Origin: Natrarchaeobius chitinivorans
GTDB lineage: Archaea; Halobacteriota; Halobacteria; Halobacteriales; Natrialbaceae
Assembly (NCBI RefSeq): GCF_003841505.1
Contig: NZ_REGA01000005.1
Coordinates: forward strand, 186,001-250,000
Direction of reading: 5' to 3'
Length of the DNA: 64,000 bases
Made by a program: the position numbers and the translations under genes. The notes below the pieces were generated by a model. The model did not search any database. It was not told where the DNA came from and saw only the letters and a program-made list of their open reading frames with translations. Below are positions 1-8,948 of the stretch, in pieces (positions within the stretch are counted from its first letter, which is position 1; each line of letters starts with the position of its first letter).

Positions 1-163
1 GTTGCTCGCGGCGGTCTGATCAGGGTTGGCCGCTGGCCGGCGAAGTGAACCGTGCGGGACTCACTCGCGGAGGCGGTTCCTCCGGCTGCTCGGTCGACGC
101 TGCCCCGTCCACCGACGATCAGCCCGGCACCGTTTTACCGACTCGGTGAGTCCGAACGGACGA

Positions 164-1648
164 ATGCAACTCGAGACCGCTACGATCGACATCGGCACCA
201 GTCGACCGCTCGTCCTGTTGCACGCAGCCGACGCGGACGAACTGGGTGCGCATCCGCTCGACCGCGTTCGGATCGAGTGGGCCGAGGGGACGACGACCGG
301 AATCGTCAAACGAACGGACGAGCTGGTCGAACACGGCACCGTCGGTCTCACCGAGCCGCTGCACCACGTTCGCGGTCCCGTCGCCGTCACGTTAGCGGGT
401 TCGCCGTCGTCCGTCGGGGCCATCCGCAAGAAGCTCGACGACGCCGAACTCGAGCGTACAGAACTCGAGCGAATCGTGCAGGACATCCACGAGAATCGAC
501 TCTCGGACGTCGAACTGAGCGCCTACGTATCGGCCGTCTACGCGAACGGCCTCTCGCTCGAAGAGACCACACACCTGACGACGGCGATGAGCGAGATCGG
601 CCAGCAACTGACGTGGGAGACGCCGGTGGTCGCGGACAAACACTCGATCGGCGGCGTGGCGGGAAACTGTGTGACGCCGATCATGGTCGCGATCGTCGCG
701 GCTGCGGGTGTGACGATGCCGAAAACGTCATCCCGAGCGGTGACGTCGCCGGCAGGCACTGCCGACGTGATGGAGGTCTTCTGTGACGTCGAACACTCGA
801 TCGACGAAATCGAGTCGATCGTCGCTGAGACGAACGCCTGCCTCGTCTGGGGCGGCGGCGTCGACCTCTCGCCGGTGGACGACGAAATCATCCGTGCGGA
901 GAACCCGCTGTCGATCGATCCGGAGGGACAACTCGTGGCATCGGTCCTCTCGAAGAAGCGAAGTGCCGGCTCGACCCACGTCGTGATCGACGTTCCGTAC
1001 GGCGAGGGGGCGAAAGTCGAGAGTCTCGCCGCCGCACGCGGACTCGCGGACGACTTCAAGCGCGTCGCCGACCACCTCGGGATCGACGTCTGCTGTGCGA
1101 TCACCCACGGCGCGGACCCGATCGGTCGCGGCGTCGGTCCGGTCCTCGAGGCGCGGGACGTCCTCGCGGTACTCGAGGGACTCGAAGAGGCGCCGGAATC
1201 GTTGCGACTGAAATCGATCCGCCTCTCGGAGTTGCTCCTCGACCACTGTGGCGTCGATGCGGACGTCCTCGACCTTCTCGAGTCGGGGCGTGCACTCGAA
1301 CGATTTCGGGAGATCGTTGCCGCACAGGGTGGCACTCCCGACGTCAGTTACGCCGATCTCGAGCCCGCAGCGGAGTCGACGGCCGTCCGCGCGGATCGGT
1401 CCGGCATCGTAACCCGCGTCGACAACAGAGCCCTCTGTGATCTCGCGCGCCGTGCGGGTGCGCCGCTCGACGGTCGAGCCGGGCTCGTCGTTCATCCGTC
1501 CGCCGGTGACGAAATCGACGTCGGCGATCCGCTCTGTACGATTCACGCTCAAACGACGGCTAAACTCGAGGAGGCCGCGAGTCTCGCCGACCGACTGGAG
1601 CCGATACGAGTTCGAAGCAAGACGGATGCGCTCGTCGAGCGACGCTGA
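164..1648 (+). CDS. deoA: AMP phosphorylase (archaeal thymidine phosphorylase family)
   Basis: A 494-residue protein of the archaeal AMP phosphorylase family. These enzymes phosphorolyse AMP, and CMP or UMP, to the free base and ribose-1,5-bisphosphate, the first step of the archaeal nucleotide salvage route that feeds type III RuBisCO. An N-terminal archaeal extension (about residues 1-85) precedes the glycosyltransferase-3 fold. The phosphate and nucleotide region is clear around residues 158-200 (KHSIGGVAGN, then KTSSRAVTSPAGTADVME). The pyrimidine-phosphorylase C-terminal domain closes the protein. The ATG at 164 is chosen because the upstream in-frame extension is arginine-rich and lacks the acidic composition of the rest. 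Length matches the family (about 500). The product is assigned by family resemblance only. Confidence 0.93.
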   Translation: MQLETATIDIGTSRPLVLLHAADADELGAHPLDRVRIEWAEGTTTGIVKRTDELVEHGTVGLTEPLHHVRGPVAVTLAGSPSSVGAIRKKLDDAELERTELERIVQDIHENRLSDVELSAYVSAVYANGLSLEETTHLTTAMSEIGQQLTWETPVVADKHSIGGVAGNCVTPIMVAIVAAAGVTMPKTSSRAVTSPAGTADVMEVFCDVEHSIDEIESIVAETNACLVWGGGVDLSPVDDEIIRAENPLSIDPEGQLVASVLSKKRSAGSTHVVIDVPYGEGAKVESLAAARGLADDFKRVADHLGIDVCCAITHGADPIGRGVGPVLEARDVLAVLEGLEEAPESLRLKSIRLSELLLDHCGVDADVLDLLESGRALERFREIVAAQGGTPDVSYADLEPAAESTAVRADRSGIVTRVDNRALCDLARRAGAPLDGRAGLVVHPSAGDEIDVGDPLCTIHAQTTAKLEEAASLADRLEPIRVRSKTDALVERR

Positions 1649-1700
1649 GCGGTGGCCGATCGTCGCCAGTACCTCCGGTTCAGGGTCGTTTCCGCGTCCG

Positions 1701-2306
1701 TCACGTCTCGAGGTAGCGCGCCGGCACGTGCTCGCGAACGGGAGCCGGCAGCAACCCGGCTAGCCGCGCTGCGACTCCGGCCAGCGATTTGCGAAGCACC
1801 ACGTAGACGCTCGAGACGGCGAGAAGCGCGATGACCACCGCCGTGACGACCTCGTTCCCGATGGCGAGCAGGGGGACCGCCACAACCCCGGCGAGTGCGA
1901 GGTCTTCGGGCGCACCGTCGTAGCGGACCACGCGCCGCGGTCGGAGCCACCGGCCGTGGTAGTGACTGTAGACGGCCCGCTCGGAAGTTCCCTGCCAGGG
2001 TCGGAGCTCGATCCCGCCGCCGAGGACGTCGCTGACGGCGTGTAACGCCGCAGCCGCGAGACCGACGGCGAGCGCGATCGTCCCCATCGTCGGAACGAGG
2101 ACGGCGAGCACGGCGGCCGGGATCACAGCGATCGACGCGTAGACGGGGAAGTGAAGCGTCTTCCGGTGGCCCGTGTACATGTCGGCGTCGGGAGCGAACC
2201 CGCCGACGAGTCCCGCGAGGAACGCAGCCGGAGCGTACTCCGGAGCGGTTGCGAGTACGGGGAGTGCGAGCGCCATCCCCCAGAGCGCGTGCGTCGTGGC
2301 CATCAT
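1701..2306 (-). CDS. Membrane-bound metal-dependent hydrolase, YdjM/DUF457-like
   Basis: A 201-residue polytopic membrane protein resembling the YdjM/DUF457 family, which is described as inner-membrane metal-dependent hydrolases of unknown substrate. Candidate metal ligands are visible: an N-terminal THALWG, GGFAPDAD (near residue 36) and HRKTLHFP (near residue 47), followed by about four hydrophobic spans. It is convergent with the AMP phosphorylase. There are two adjacent start codons (2306 and 2303); either fits. The fold assignment is fairly safe, the activity is not known. Confidence 0.75.
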   Translation of the reverse strand: MMATTHALWGMALALPVLATAPEYAPAAFLAGLVGGFAPDADMYTGHRKTLHFPVYASIAVIPAAVLAVLVPTMGTIALAVGLAAAALHAVSDVLGGGIELRPWQGTSERAVYSHYHGRWLRPRRVVRYDGAPEDLALAGVVAVPLLAIGNEVVTAVVIALLAVSSVYVVLRKSLAGVAARLAGLLPAPVREHVPARYLET

Positions 2307-2434
2307 CGTGTCCTTCTGTAGGCGACGAAACCGTATGAACGTTTCCCACCCCGATCCGTTCGAGAACGCCGATCGGGTCGTCGACTTGCAGCGCCGATGG
2401 TCACGAATTTGACCCCCCAGTTCGAACTGCCGGT

Positions 2435-3742
2435 ATGGAACGGACGGACGAGCTTGGCGCGTTGCTCTCGGAAACGGGCCCCAACGCCGTCGCTGGCTGG
2501 GTGCTCGTCTGTGTGCTGGTACTGACGGCCGTTCTGACGTTTCTCCAGGGGGCGTTCGACTGGACGTTCATCGTACTCCTGGTCGTCGCGATCGTTCTGG
2601 TCCCGAGCGTCGCCTTCCGGGATCCGCGTGTCATGCCGCCGTGGGAACTAATCGTGATCGTCGCCGTTCCGATCCTCTGGCGGGCGCTTCTGGGGAGGGC
2701 GTTCCTGACGGACGTTCCGGCGTATCTCGCCGTCGCCGCGCTGGCGCTTTTGATCGCCGTCGAACTCCACCAGTTTACGGCGCTTCGGATGAATCATACG
2801 TTCGCCATCGCGCTCGTGGTGTTGACGACGCTCGCGGTGGCCGGGATCTGGAACGTCCTCCAGTGGGTAGCAGACGTCGTCTTCGGAACGTCGTTCTTGC
2901 TCGACGGTCGGTCCCAGGACGCGATCAACGCCGACGTGATGATCGAGTTCGGCTACGCCGGAATCGCGGGTATCGGCGGCGGCCTCCTGTTCGACCTGTA
3001 CTTCAGATCCCGCAACCAATTGCCGACCGACCGAACGTACGTCCCGCCGAAACCCCGCGTCGAGCCCGACGCGGGATCGACCGTCCAGACCCCTTCCCCG
3101 AAACTTCGAGACCCACTCGGAATCCCGCCGCGACGGCAGCGACAGGCCAGCCGTGCAATGCAAATCATCCTCGTCGGCGTCTTGCTCTGGGGGATCTACG
3201 TCCGTGACCTTCCGACCATCGCTAACGCCGCAGTGGCGCTCGTGATCACGTTCGTTCCAGCGCTCCTCGAGCGGGAGTACGACCTTCCGATGGACGCCGG
3301 ACTCGTCCTCTGGATCACTACGGCCGTGTTCCTCCACGCGCTCGGTTCGGCCGGGTTGTACGACGCTATCGATCCGTGGGATCACCTCACCCATGCGCTG
3401 TCGGCGTCGGTCGTGGCCGCGACCGGCTACGCGATATTCCGAGCGGTTCACGTCCACACTGACCACGTCTTCATCCCGCCGAAGGTGATGGGCGTTTTCA
3501 TCCTGATTTTCGTGTTTGCGGCCGGCGTCGTCTGGGAAATCCTCGAGTTCGTCATCGACCAGAGCGCGATCGCACTCGACCTCGACGCCGTCCTCGCCCA
3601 GTACGGAATACACGATACGATCGTCGATCTCATCTTCAACGCCGTTGGCGCGATTATCGTCACGCTGTGGGGAACGGCGTATCTCACGGACGTCGCCGAC
3701 TCGATTTCACAACGGTTCGACCGGTGGGCCGAAACCGAGTGA
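2435..3742 (+). CDS. Multi-span membrane protein with YjdF/DUF2238-like C-terminus
   Basis: A 435-residue integral membrane protein with about ten hydrophobic segments and a soluble proline-rich linker near residues 190-240. The C-terminal 130 residues carry a pattern seen in YjdF/DUF2238 proteins: DHLTHALSA, then AAGVVWEILEFVID, then DTIVDLIFNAVGA. The N-terminal half shows a weaker version of the same pattern (NVLQWVADVV, then the 'INADVMIEFGYAG' stretch), which suggests an internal duplication. No catalytic motif or transport family is recognised. The stop codon is followed by TAC (TGATAC), a signature shared with genes that end in the 82-bp repeat described below. Function unknown. Confidence 0.8.
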   Translation: MERTDELGALLSETGPNAVAGWVLVCVLVLTAVLTFLQGAFDWTFIVLLVVAIVLVPSVAFRDPRVMPPWELIVIVAVPILWRALLGRAFLTDVPAYLAVAALALLIAVELHQFTALRMNHTFAIALVVLTTLAVAGIWNVLQWVADVVFGTSFLLDGRSQDAINADVMIEFGYAGIAGIGGGLLFDLYFRSRNQLPTDRTYVPPKPRVEPDAGSTVQTPSPKLRDPLGIPPRRQRQASRAMQIILVGVLLWGIYVRDLPTIANAAVALVITFVPALLEREYDLPMDAGLVLWITTAVFLHALGSAGLYDAIDPWDHLTHALSASVVAATGYAIFRAVHVHTDHVFIPPKVMGVFILIFVFAAGVVWEILEFVIDQSAIALDLDAVLAQYGIHDTIVDLIFNAVGAIIVTLWGTAYLTDVADSISQRFDRWAETE

Positions 3743-4117
3743 TACTATCGGACAGAACGATGTGGCGGTCGGTCACCCTCCTGCGGTCGTCTCCGATTGC
3801 GACGGCCGCGAATTCGTGACCGACGTCTCACTGACTGCTGTCCGACAGTACGACCGAACTGCTCCGCACCGAACGCCCTGTACCAGTGCGTCGTCTTCGT
3901 TCGGTTGCTTCCTTCCCGGCCGGAATGGCCGTGTCAGTGACGTGATCCGAGACGAGAGGCTGCCTGTCGACCACGTGTCCCCGTCGGCCGCCACTTTCGT
4001 CGACTCGAGTCCGGCGCCGATTCTCGAATCCCTGTCGTCGTCGGAGACGGGCCACGTCGTTCACAAACACTGACGCGATCCGAAACCGTTAGCCGTCCGA
4101 TCGGTGTACCGACACCG
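3743..4117. other. Intergenic stretch, nothing recognised
   Basis: About 375 bp between a membrane protein and a glycosyltransferase. Small open frames on both strands have arginine-rich or serine-rich translations unlike neighbouring proteins. No repeat copy, RNA gene or clear terminator was found. Confidence 0.5.
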
Positions 4118-5023
4118 ATGGCGAGTGTCATCCTCCCGACGTTCGAGTGGACGAGATCGTGCGAACAACTGGCTCAGCAACTCGAGACCGAGGACGAACT
4201 GCTCGTCGTCTGTGATAGCGAGGACGATCCAGTCGCGACCGCCGACTTGCCCGATCAGGCCGACCTCCTCGTCGCCGGGGAGCCGGAGGGGTGTTCGGGA
4301 AAGGCAAACGCCGTCGCACTTGCGCTCGAGCACGCGTCTCAGGACCGGATCGTGCTGACCGACGACGACGTCGAACGCGAAGCCGACTGGCTGGCGACGA
4401 TCAAACGGCTCGGCGAGGAACACGGAACGGTGACGGCGATTCCCGTCTTCTACAGCGACGAGTACCCGTTCAAACTGTTGGAACCACTCTGCATCGTCGT
4501 CGCCTCGTTCGTCGTCGACCGGACGAACTGGGTGACCTGGGGCGGCGGTGTCACCGTCGATCGGCGCGATATCGACCTCGAGGGCTACGTGGCCGACTTG
4601 CGCCGAACCGTCTCGGACGACGCCTTACTCGCCGAGTACACCGACGACGTCGTCGCCTCGCGCGAACTCGTCAATCCGGTTTGCGTCCCAGGCGGGCCTC
4701 GAGTCACCTACGAACGGATTACGCGATTCGCGACCATCTTTTACCGGTTTGCACCCCGAAAATCGCTCGCGATCATCGGCCTCTTTCTGGCTGTCATCGC
4801 GGCCGGACTCGCCGCGCCGTTGCTGGTCGCCGCAGGCGTTACGTACCTCGCTCGCGACCGGTACCGGGCACTCGGCGTCGACCGGCGGACGTGGCTGTTC
4901 GCGATCCCCTCGCTCGTTCTCGCGCCGCTTTTCGGACTCGCCGGAATCGTCCGACCGACGTTCGTCTGGGGCGGGCGCCGGTACCGATGGGACGACACGT
5001 TCGACGTGACCGTCCTCGAGTAG
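4118..5023 (+). CDS. Family 2 glycosyltransferase, membrane-associated
   Basis: A 301-residue GT-A fold glycosyltransferase. The N-terminal 190 residues carry the nucleotide-sugar domain, with a metal-binding acidic triplet TDDDVE near residue 88 and a later DD pair near residue 178. Two hydrophobic spans follow (about residues 218-245 and 256-280), so it probably sits on the cytoplasmic face of the membrane. It resembles the ceramide-glucosyltransferase-like group of GT2, but acceptor and sugar cannot be read from the sequence. It stands alone, so no pathway is implied by neighbours. Confidence 0.8.
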   Translation: MASVILPTFEWTRSCEQLAQQLETEDELLVVCDSEDDPVATADLPDQADLLVAGEPEGCSGKANAVALALEHASQDRIVLTDDDVEREADWLATIKRLGEEHGTVTAIPVFYSDEYPFKLLEPLCIVVASFVVDRTNWVTWGGGVTVDRRDIDLEGYVADLRRTVSDDALLAEYTDDVVASRELVNPVCVPGGPRVTYERITRFATIFYRFAPRKSLAIIGLFLAVIAAGLAAPLLVAAGVTYLARDRYRALGVDRRTWLFAIPSLVLAPLFGLAGIVRPTFVWGGRRYRWDDTFDVTVLE

Positions 5024-5327
5024 ATCGCCGTTTTCACGTCGACCGAATCGTGACTGGTCCTCGGCCTCCCGTGTCGAAGGACCACCGGACTCGCCCTCGC
5101 AGGAAATCGGCGTCGGAGTCCGTATCACTCCTCTGGCACCCGCGCCCGCTAAAGCAGTTTCCCGATCGCTCGACGCGAACGACGTCGTCCGTACGTTTGC
5201 AGTGGAGGCAATCCCGATCAGTTTCTCGTCGGGGATGTGATCGACCACCCCTCCGTAACGGCGTCGCCAACGTCGGTATCTTCGGGGATGGGGCTACCGG
5301 TTCCACCGTCCGGACTATCCAGCCCCT
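5024..5327. other. Intergenic stretch, nothing recognised
   Basis: About 300 bp between convergent genes. Open frames here have no recognisable protein and no clear promoter. No member of the repeat families was seen. Confidence 0.45.
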
Positions 5328-5966
5328 TCAACGTTCCAGATAGGCCATCGCCTCCTCGTCGGATACCTGTGTGAAATTCGCGTAAAACTGACCGACACCC
5401 CTGAACCCGGCAGGGGTCTCGAGACAGACGACCTCGTCGACCTGCGCTTCGAGGTCGGCGATCGTTCCTGGTGGACCGACCGGGACGGCCAGGACGATCC
5501 GGTCGGCGTCGGATCGCTCGAGTTTCGAGAGACACGCCCTCAGGGTCGAGCCGGTCGCCACCCCGTCGTCGACGACGACCACCGTTTTCCCGGCCAGATC
5601 GGGTGCCGGTCGCCCGCCGCGGTAGCGTTCGGCCTTTCGTCGAGCGTTCTCCGCTTCGATCTTTCGCCGTTCTTCGAAGTACCCCTCGTCGGTTCGCGTC
5701 CCGCCGATTGCCCGTTCGTTCCGCCAGACGCTTCCGTCGCTCGCAACTGCGCCGACGGCGTACTCCGGGTTGCCCGGCGCACCGATCTTCTTCGCGACGA
5801 CGACGTCGAGCGGTGCCTCGAGCGCGTCCGCGACTGCACGTCCCAGTGGGAGCCCGCCCCGGGGGATGGCGAGGACGATATCGGCGTCCACTCCGCGGTC
5901 TCGAAGGGTTTCGCCGAGGCGGTCCCCGGCGTCGGCTCTGTCGGTGAACTGTCGAGCCCCGGACAT
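5328..5966 (-). CDS. Phosphoribosyltransferase family protein
   Basis: A 212-residue type I phosphoribosyltransferase-fold protein. The PRPP-binding loop is clear: VVVVDDGVATGST at about residues 128-140, preceded by an N-terminal IVLAIPRGGLPLG motif. It lacks the specificity features of the named purine or pyrimidine enzymes and looks like the 'predicted phosphoribosyltransferase' group found next to, or fused with, dienelactone-hydrolase-like enzymes. That partner is present and divergently transcribed (6066). The ATG at 5966 is chosen because upstream residues are non-acidic and leaderless starts are the rule here. Substrate unknown. Confidence 0.85.
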   Translation of the reverse strand: MSGARQFTDRADAGDRLGETLRDRGVDADIVLAIPRGGLPLGRAVADALEAPLDVVVAKKIGAPGNPEYAVGAVASDGSVWRNERAIGGTRTDEGYFEERRKIEAENARRKAERYRGGRPAPDLAGKTVVVVDDGVATGSTLRACLSKLERSDADRIVLAVPVGPPGTIADLEAQVDEVVCLETPAGFRGVGQFYANFTQVSDEEAMAYLER

Positions 5967-6065
5967 CGTTTCGAACGGTTTCACGGGACGAGACACCAAA
6001 AAACAGGTGGGCCATCGATCCGACTGCCCCATAGCATCAAGATCACTGCTGATGTCGCATCAGAT

Positions 6066-6707
6066 ATGGCCCACGGTACCGATTCACTCGTCACTATCCC
6101 GGTCGACGGCGTCGAACTCGAGGGTTCCCTCGAGGTGCCACCGGATGCAGCGGGCGTCGTCGTCTTCGCTCACGGGAGCGGTTCCAGTCGGAAGAGCCCC
6201 CGGAACAACTACGTAGCAGACGTCATCCGTCGTCGCGGACTCGGCACGTTGCTGTTCGACCTCCTGACCGAAGTCGAGGACCGGGATCGGGAGAATCGAT
6301 TCGATATCCCGTTGCTCACGGACCGTCTGGTTGCCGTCACCGAATGGCTGCGGTCTCGCGAGGACACGCGAGAGGTCCCAGTCGGCTACTTCGGCTCGAG
6401 TACGGGTGCCGCGGCGGCGTTGCGGGCTGCGGCACGATTCGGGAACGACGTCGACGCCGTGGTCTCCCGCGGCGGGCGGGTGGATATGGCCTCAGAAGCC
6501 CTCGAGGCGGTTCGAGCGCCGACGCTGTTCGTCGTCGGTAGTGCAGACACACAGGTACTCGAACGCAACCGCGACGCACGAGCGCACCTCACCTGCGAGA
6601 ACGACCTCCACGTCGTCGAGGGAGCGGGCCACCTCTTCGAGAGCGAGGGGGAACTCGAGGAGGTCGCCGACGTGGCGGCCGACTGGTTCGCTGACGCAGT
6701 GGCGTGA
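6066..6707 (+). CDS. Alpha/beta hydrolase, dienelactone-hydrolase-like
   Basis: A 213-residue serine hydrolase of the alpha/beta fold. The nucleophile elbow GYFGSSTGAAAA (serine near residue 106), an oxyanion region VVFAHGSGSSR near residue 32 and a C-terminal histidine in VEGAGHLFE (near residue 187) are all visible. The acid is probably the aspartate in VVGSADTQ. It is divergent from the phosphoribosyltransferase with a 99-bp shared promoter region, a pairing also known as gene fusions in other lineages. The physiological substrate is unknown. The stop codon continues as TGATAC. Confidence 0.85.
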   Translation: MAHGTDSLVTIPVDGVELEGSLEVPPDAAGVVVFAHGSGSSRKSPRNNYVADVIRRRGLGTLLFDLLTEVEDRDRENRFDIPLLTDRLVAVTEWLRSREDTREVPVGYFGSSTGAAAALRAAARFGNDVDAVVSRGGRVDMASEALEAVRAPTLFVVGSADTQVLERNRDARAHLTCENDLHVVEGAGHLFESEGELEEVADVAADWFADAVA

Positions 6708-6776
6708 TACCATCGACGCTCGCCCGCTGGGATCACGACAGTCACTCCTGAGTCCGCCTCCCACGAACACCACCGA

Positions 6777-7271
6777 TCAGCCCGTCTCGACCGTTATATC
6801 GCCGACCTGCGTCGTCTCGTGGTACGTACAGATGTAGACGTCCATCTCCTCGGACGCGACGACGCCCTCGAGGGTGGTCTCTTCGCCTTCGTCGCCGAGG
6901 TCTTCGCTCTGGTAGTCGTCGATGATCTCGTCGTCGCCGTCGCGGATCTCGAGGTTGTGCACCACGCCGTCGGCGTTGATCCACGTGAAGTCGTACTCCT
7001 GGCCCTCGATCAGCGTGAGCGTCGGATTGTCTTCACCCTCGATGATCGCGGGTTCGACGCCAGTCCAGGCCTCGATTCGTCCCTCGAAGACGAATTCGCC
7101 GATATCTTCCCACTCCTCGTCCACGTCGTCGTCCTCGTCGTTTACTTCATCGTCCACGTCGTCGTCAGCGGGTTCGTCCTCGTCGTCCGGACACCCCGCG
7201 AGCATCGCGAGACTCGCCGCTGCGCCGATCCGCAGCAACGTTCGTCGAGACGGTCGCCGATCACTTCTCAT
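6777..7271 (-). CDS. Tat-exported lipoprotein cupredoxin (halocyanin-like)
   Basis: A 164-residue exported copper protein. The N-terminus has a twin-arginine signal (SRRTLLRIG) and a lipobox ending LAGC with lipidated Cys27. A very acidic linker follows (about residues 28-60). The cupredoxin domain keeps the copper ligands: a His in VVHNLEIRD, and Cys and His in YICTYHETTQVG. The usual axial Met of halocyanins is replaced by Gln at the matching place, as in stellacyanins. It is probably a membrane-anchored electron carrier on the outer face of the cell membrane. The ATG at 7271 is fixed by the signal peptide. Confidence 0.88.
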   Translation of the reverse strand: MRSDRRPSRRTLLRIGAAASLAMLAGCPDDEDEPADDDVDDEVNDEDDDVDEEWEDIGEFVFEGRIEAWTGVEPAIIEGEDNPTLTLIEGQEYDFTWINADGVVHNLEIRDGDDEIIDDYQSEDLGDEGEETTLEGVVASEEMDVYICTYHETTQVGDITVETG

Positions 7272-7730
7272 AGCCGTTTCCACACTGAAGCAGAAAGTAA
7301 AGCCAATACACCGTGGGCACGACTGTTCGACGTCCTGAAACGTTCGAACCCGCCACTCGAACGTCGGCGACGGGTTGGATTCTTTTTTCGAACACTCGCC
7401 GTCGAACCGCCCGAGACGGGTGTCTCGAGTCTGTCGATCGGCTACTACGAGAACGAAAAGTAAGCAGGTTCCGTCACCGTTCGAGCACAGAGCTGCCCTT
7501 GCGGGCACCAAGTGAGCCCTTCGAACGACGTGGCTGTCGACTGGCCGATCAGCCGTATCACGGTCCGACCGTAGGGGACTCGAGACTGTCGTCCATCCAA
7601 CGGAAAACCACCCCGCGAACCGTTACACGCGGCCACTATCCCGCGAACCGTTACACGCGGCCACTATCCCGCGAACCGTTACACGCGGATACCATCCGCT
7701 ATCCGCGCCGTTCGCTCGCGTCGTCGCCGA
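7272..7730. other. Intergenic region with a short tandem repeat
   Basis: About 460 bp. Apart from the 28-bp tandem repeat at 7612-7688 and the promoter of the cupredoxin gene, nothing is recognised. Open frames across it give arginine-rich translations and are not supported as genes. Confidence 0.5.
7612..7688. repeat. 28-bp tandem repeat, about 2.7 copies
   Basis: Two identical 28-bp units (7612-7639, 7640-7667) are followed by a third that is intact for 21 bp (7668-7688) and then diverges. Each unit holds an imperfect inverted pair, CCGCGAACCG and TTACACGCGG. There are no spacers, so this is not a CRISPR array. It lies about 45 bp past the stop of a small membrane protein gene on the minus strand. 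Confidence 0.9.
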
Positions 7731-7982
7731 CTATGTGAGGTAGGTCGCGACGGCTACCCCGAACAGTATGGCGTGCCAGACGATCGCCGACGCTGCGACC
7801 CGCGGATCCGACGGCGGCAGGGGCGGATTTCGGAACATGGCGTCGTAGACGAACAGGGTCGCCACGAGCGTCCCGGCGAAGAGCCCGGCGCTGAAGCTCA
7901 CGGACGTCAGGAGTCCCAGGAGTACTCCGCCCAGGAGGCTCCCTGCGATGCCCGCCAAGACCTTGTCGTAATGTTCGACCAT
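7731..7982 (-). CDS. Small membrane protein, three spans
   Basis: An 83-residue hydrophobic protein starting MVEHYDKVL with about three membrane segments (roughly residues 9-28, 32-45 and 62-80) and a conserved-looking PPLPPSDPRV loop. It resembles short haloarchaeal membrane proteins of unknown function. The start at 7982 is chosen because upstream residues are low-complexity and basic. No partner gene is obvious. Confidence 0.7.
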   Translation of the reverse strand: MVEHYDKVLAGIAGSLLGGVLLGLLTSVSFSAGLFAGTLVATLFVYDAMFRNPPLPPSDPRVAASAIVWHAILFGVAVATYLT

Positions 7983-8133
7983 TCGTACTCCCCTCGTAAC
8001 GAGATACGGCTCCGGTCGGGAGAAACCACCCGCACGTTCCCAGTCCGTAGGATTCGGTCGTGATCGGTTCGTAGTCGACGTGCGTCTCCCTCCACTCTCG
8101 ATTCCCGGTGTAGACACGCTCGATGTGGGCGGT

Positions 8134-8385
8134 TCAGCGCCGTCGGGAGTCGGACTCGAGTTCGCGATCGCTCTCGAGCGTATCCTCGTGAACCGATGGC
8201 CCGTTCTCGTCGTCGAGACGCCAGCCGTTGCCCTCCCGATCGAGTAGCTGGACGTCAGCACAGTGGATGCACCGAAGCGGATAGACGGGACCGTCGTCGG
8301 CCGTGACGACGACTTCGTGAATCTGGGGATGGTGCCAGTCGTGGCCGTATAGCCGGCACTGCCAGTTGAGGTTCAGATAGCCCAT
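8134..8385 (-). CDS. Small haloarchaeal protein with cysteine/histidine pairs
   Basis: An 83-residue soluble protein. It has CRLYGHDWHH near the N-terminus and RCIHC mid-protein, a spacing that could bind one zinc ion. The C-terminal third is highly acidic. Several haloarchaeal proteins share the 'C-x-LYGHDWH...CxxC' layout but no function is known to me. The ATG at 8385 gives MGYLNLNWQC; an upstream ATG would add nine residues. Confidence 0.65.
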   Translation of the reverse strand: MGYLNLNWQCRLYGHDWHHPQIHEVVVTADDGPVYPLRCIHCADVQLLDREGNGWRLDDENGPSVHEDTLESDRELESDSRRR

Positions 8386-8594
8386 AGAGTGTGCTATGTT
8401 CCCATGAAACATAAGACGATCGACGCGTCGCTCGAGGCGTTATCTCACGGCCAGAAGAGCACACCGGTCCCTGAAACCGGGTCGTCAGTGTTCGTCTCGA
8501 TCACGTCGGTCGGACACCATATATTCTCCCACTTATTCCCACGCGACAGGAGTCGTCAGAGGCTTGTAACTGGTTGGTCCGCGTGGTATCACGT

Positions 8595-8948
8595 ATGACA
8601 CCCGGACCACTCCCATGTAATCTGAAAGCCCAGGATCGGCCGACCGGGTGCGACCCGCCGGCGATCGTAGAGACGGTCTCGGACGACGAGGCCAGAGCGA
8701 TGTTCCTGGCGTGTACAGAGCCGAAAACGGCGAAAGAGATCGCGACAGAGTGTGATATTCCCACGAGCACAGCGTATCGAAAGCTGGACAAGCTGACGAA
8801 CGCCGGAATGCTAACACCAGTAGACGAAGACCAATCTTCGATGGCGACACGGTACGTGAAGTCGATGGACTGTATCTCCATCACGTACGACGATCCAGTA
8901 CAGATCGAGTGCGTCAAAAGCGGGCTGCGGTTATCCTGTGAGGTCTGA
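8595..8948 (+). CDS. Winged-helix transcriptional regulator
   Basis: A 117-residue DNA-binding protein. A helix-turn-helix is clear at about residues 44-70 (AKEIATECDIPTSTAYRKL), followed by a wing that carries sequence up to the C-terminus. It belongs to the broad ArsR/TrmB-like haloarchaeal group. No effector domain is present apart from three cysteines in the C-terminal 30 residues. The ATG at 8595 is preferred over a TTG 21 bp upstream. Target genes are not evident; the next gene downstream is nearly 500 bp away. Confidence 0.75.
   Translation: MTPGPLPCNLKAQDRPTGCDPPAIVETVSDDEARAMFLACTEPKTAKEIATECDIPTSTAYRKLDKLTNAGMLTPVDEDQSSMATRYVKSMDCISITYDDPVQIECVKSGLRLSCEV

Noticed and set aside
7612-7688. 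Possible CRISPR array
   Set aside because: Units are directly adjacent with no spacers, only about 2.7 copies, and no cas genes occur in the window.
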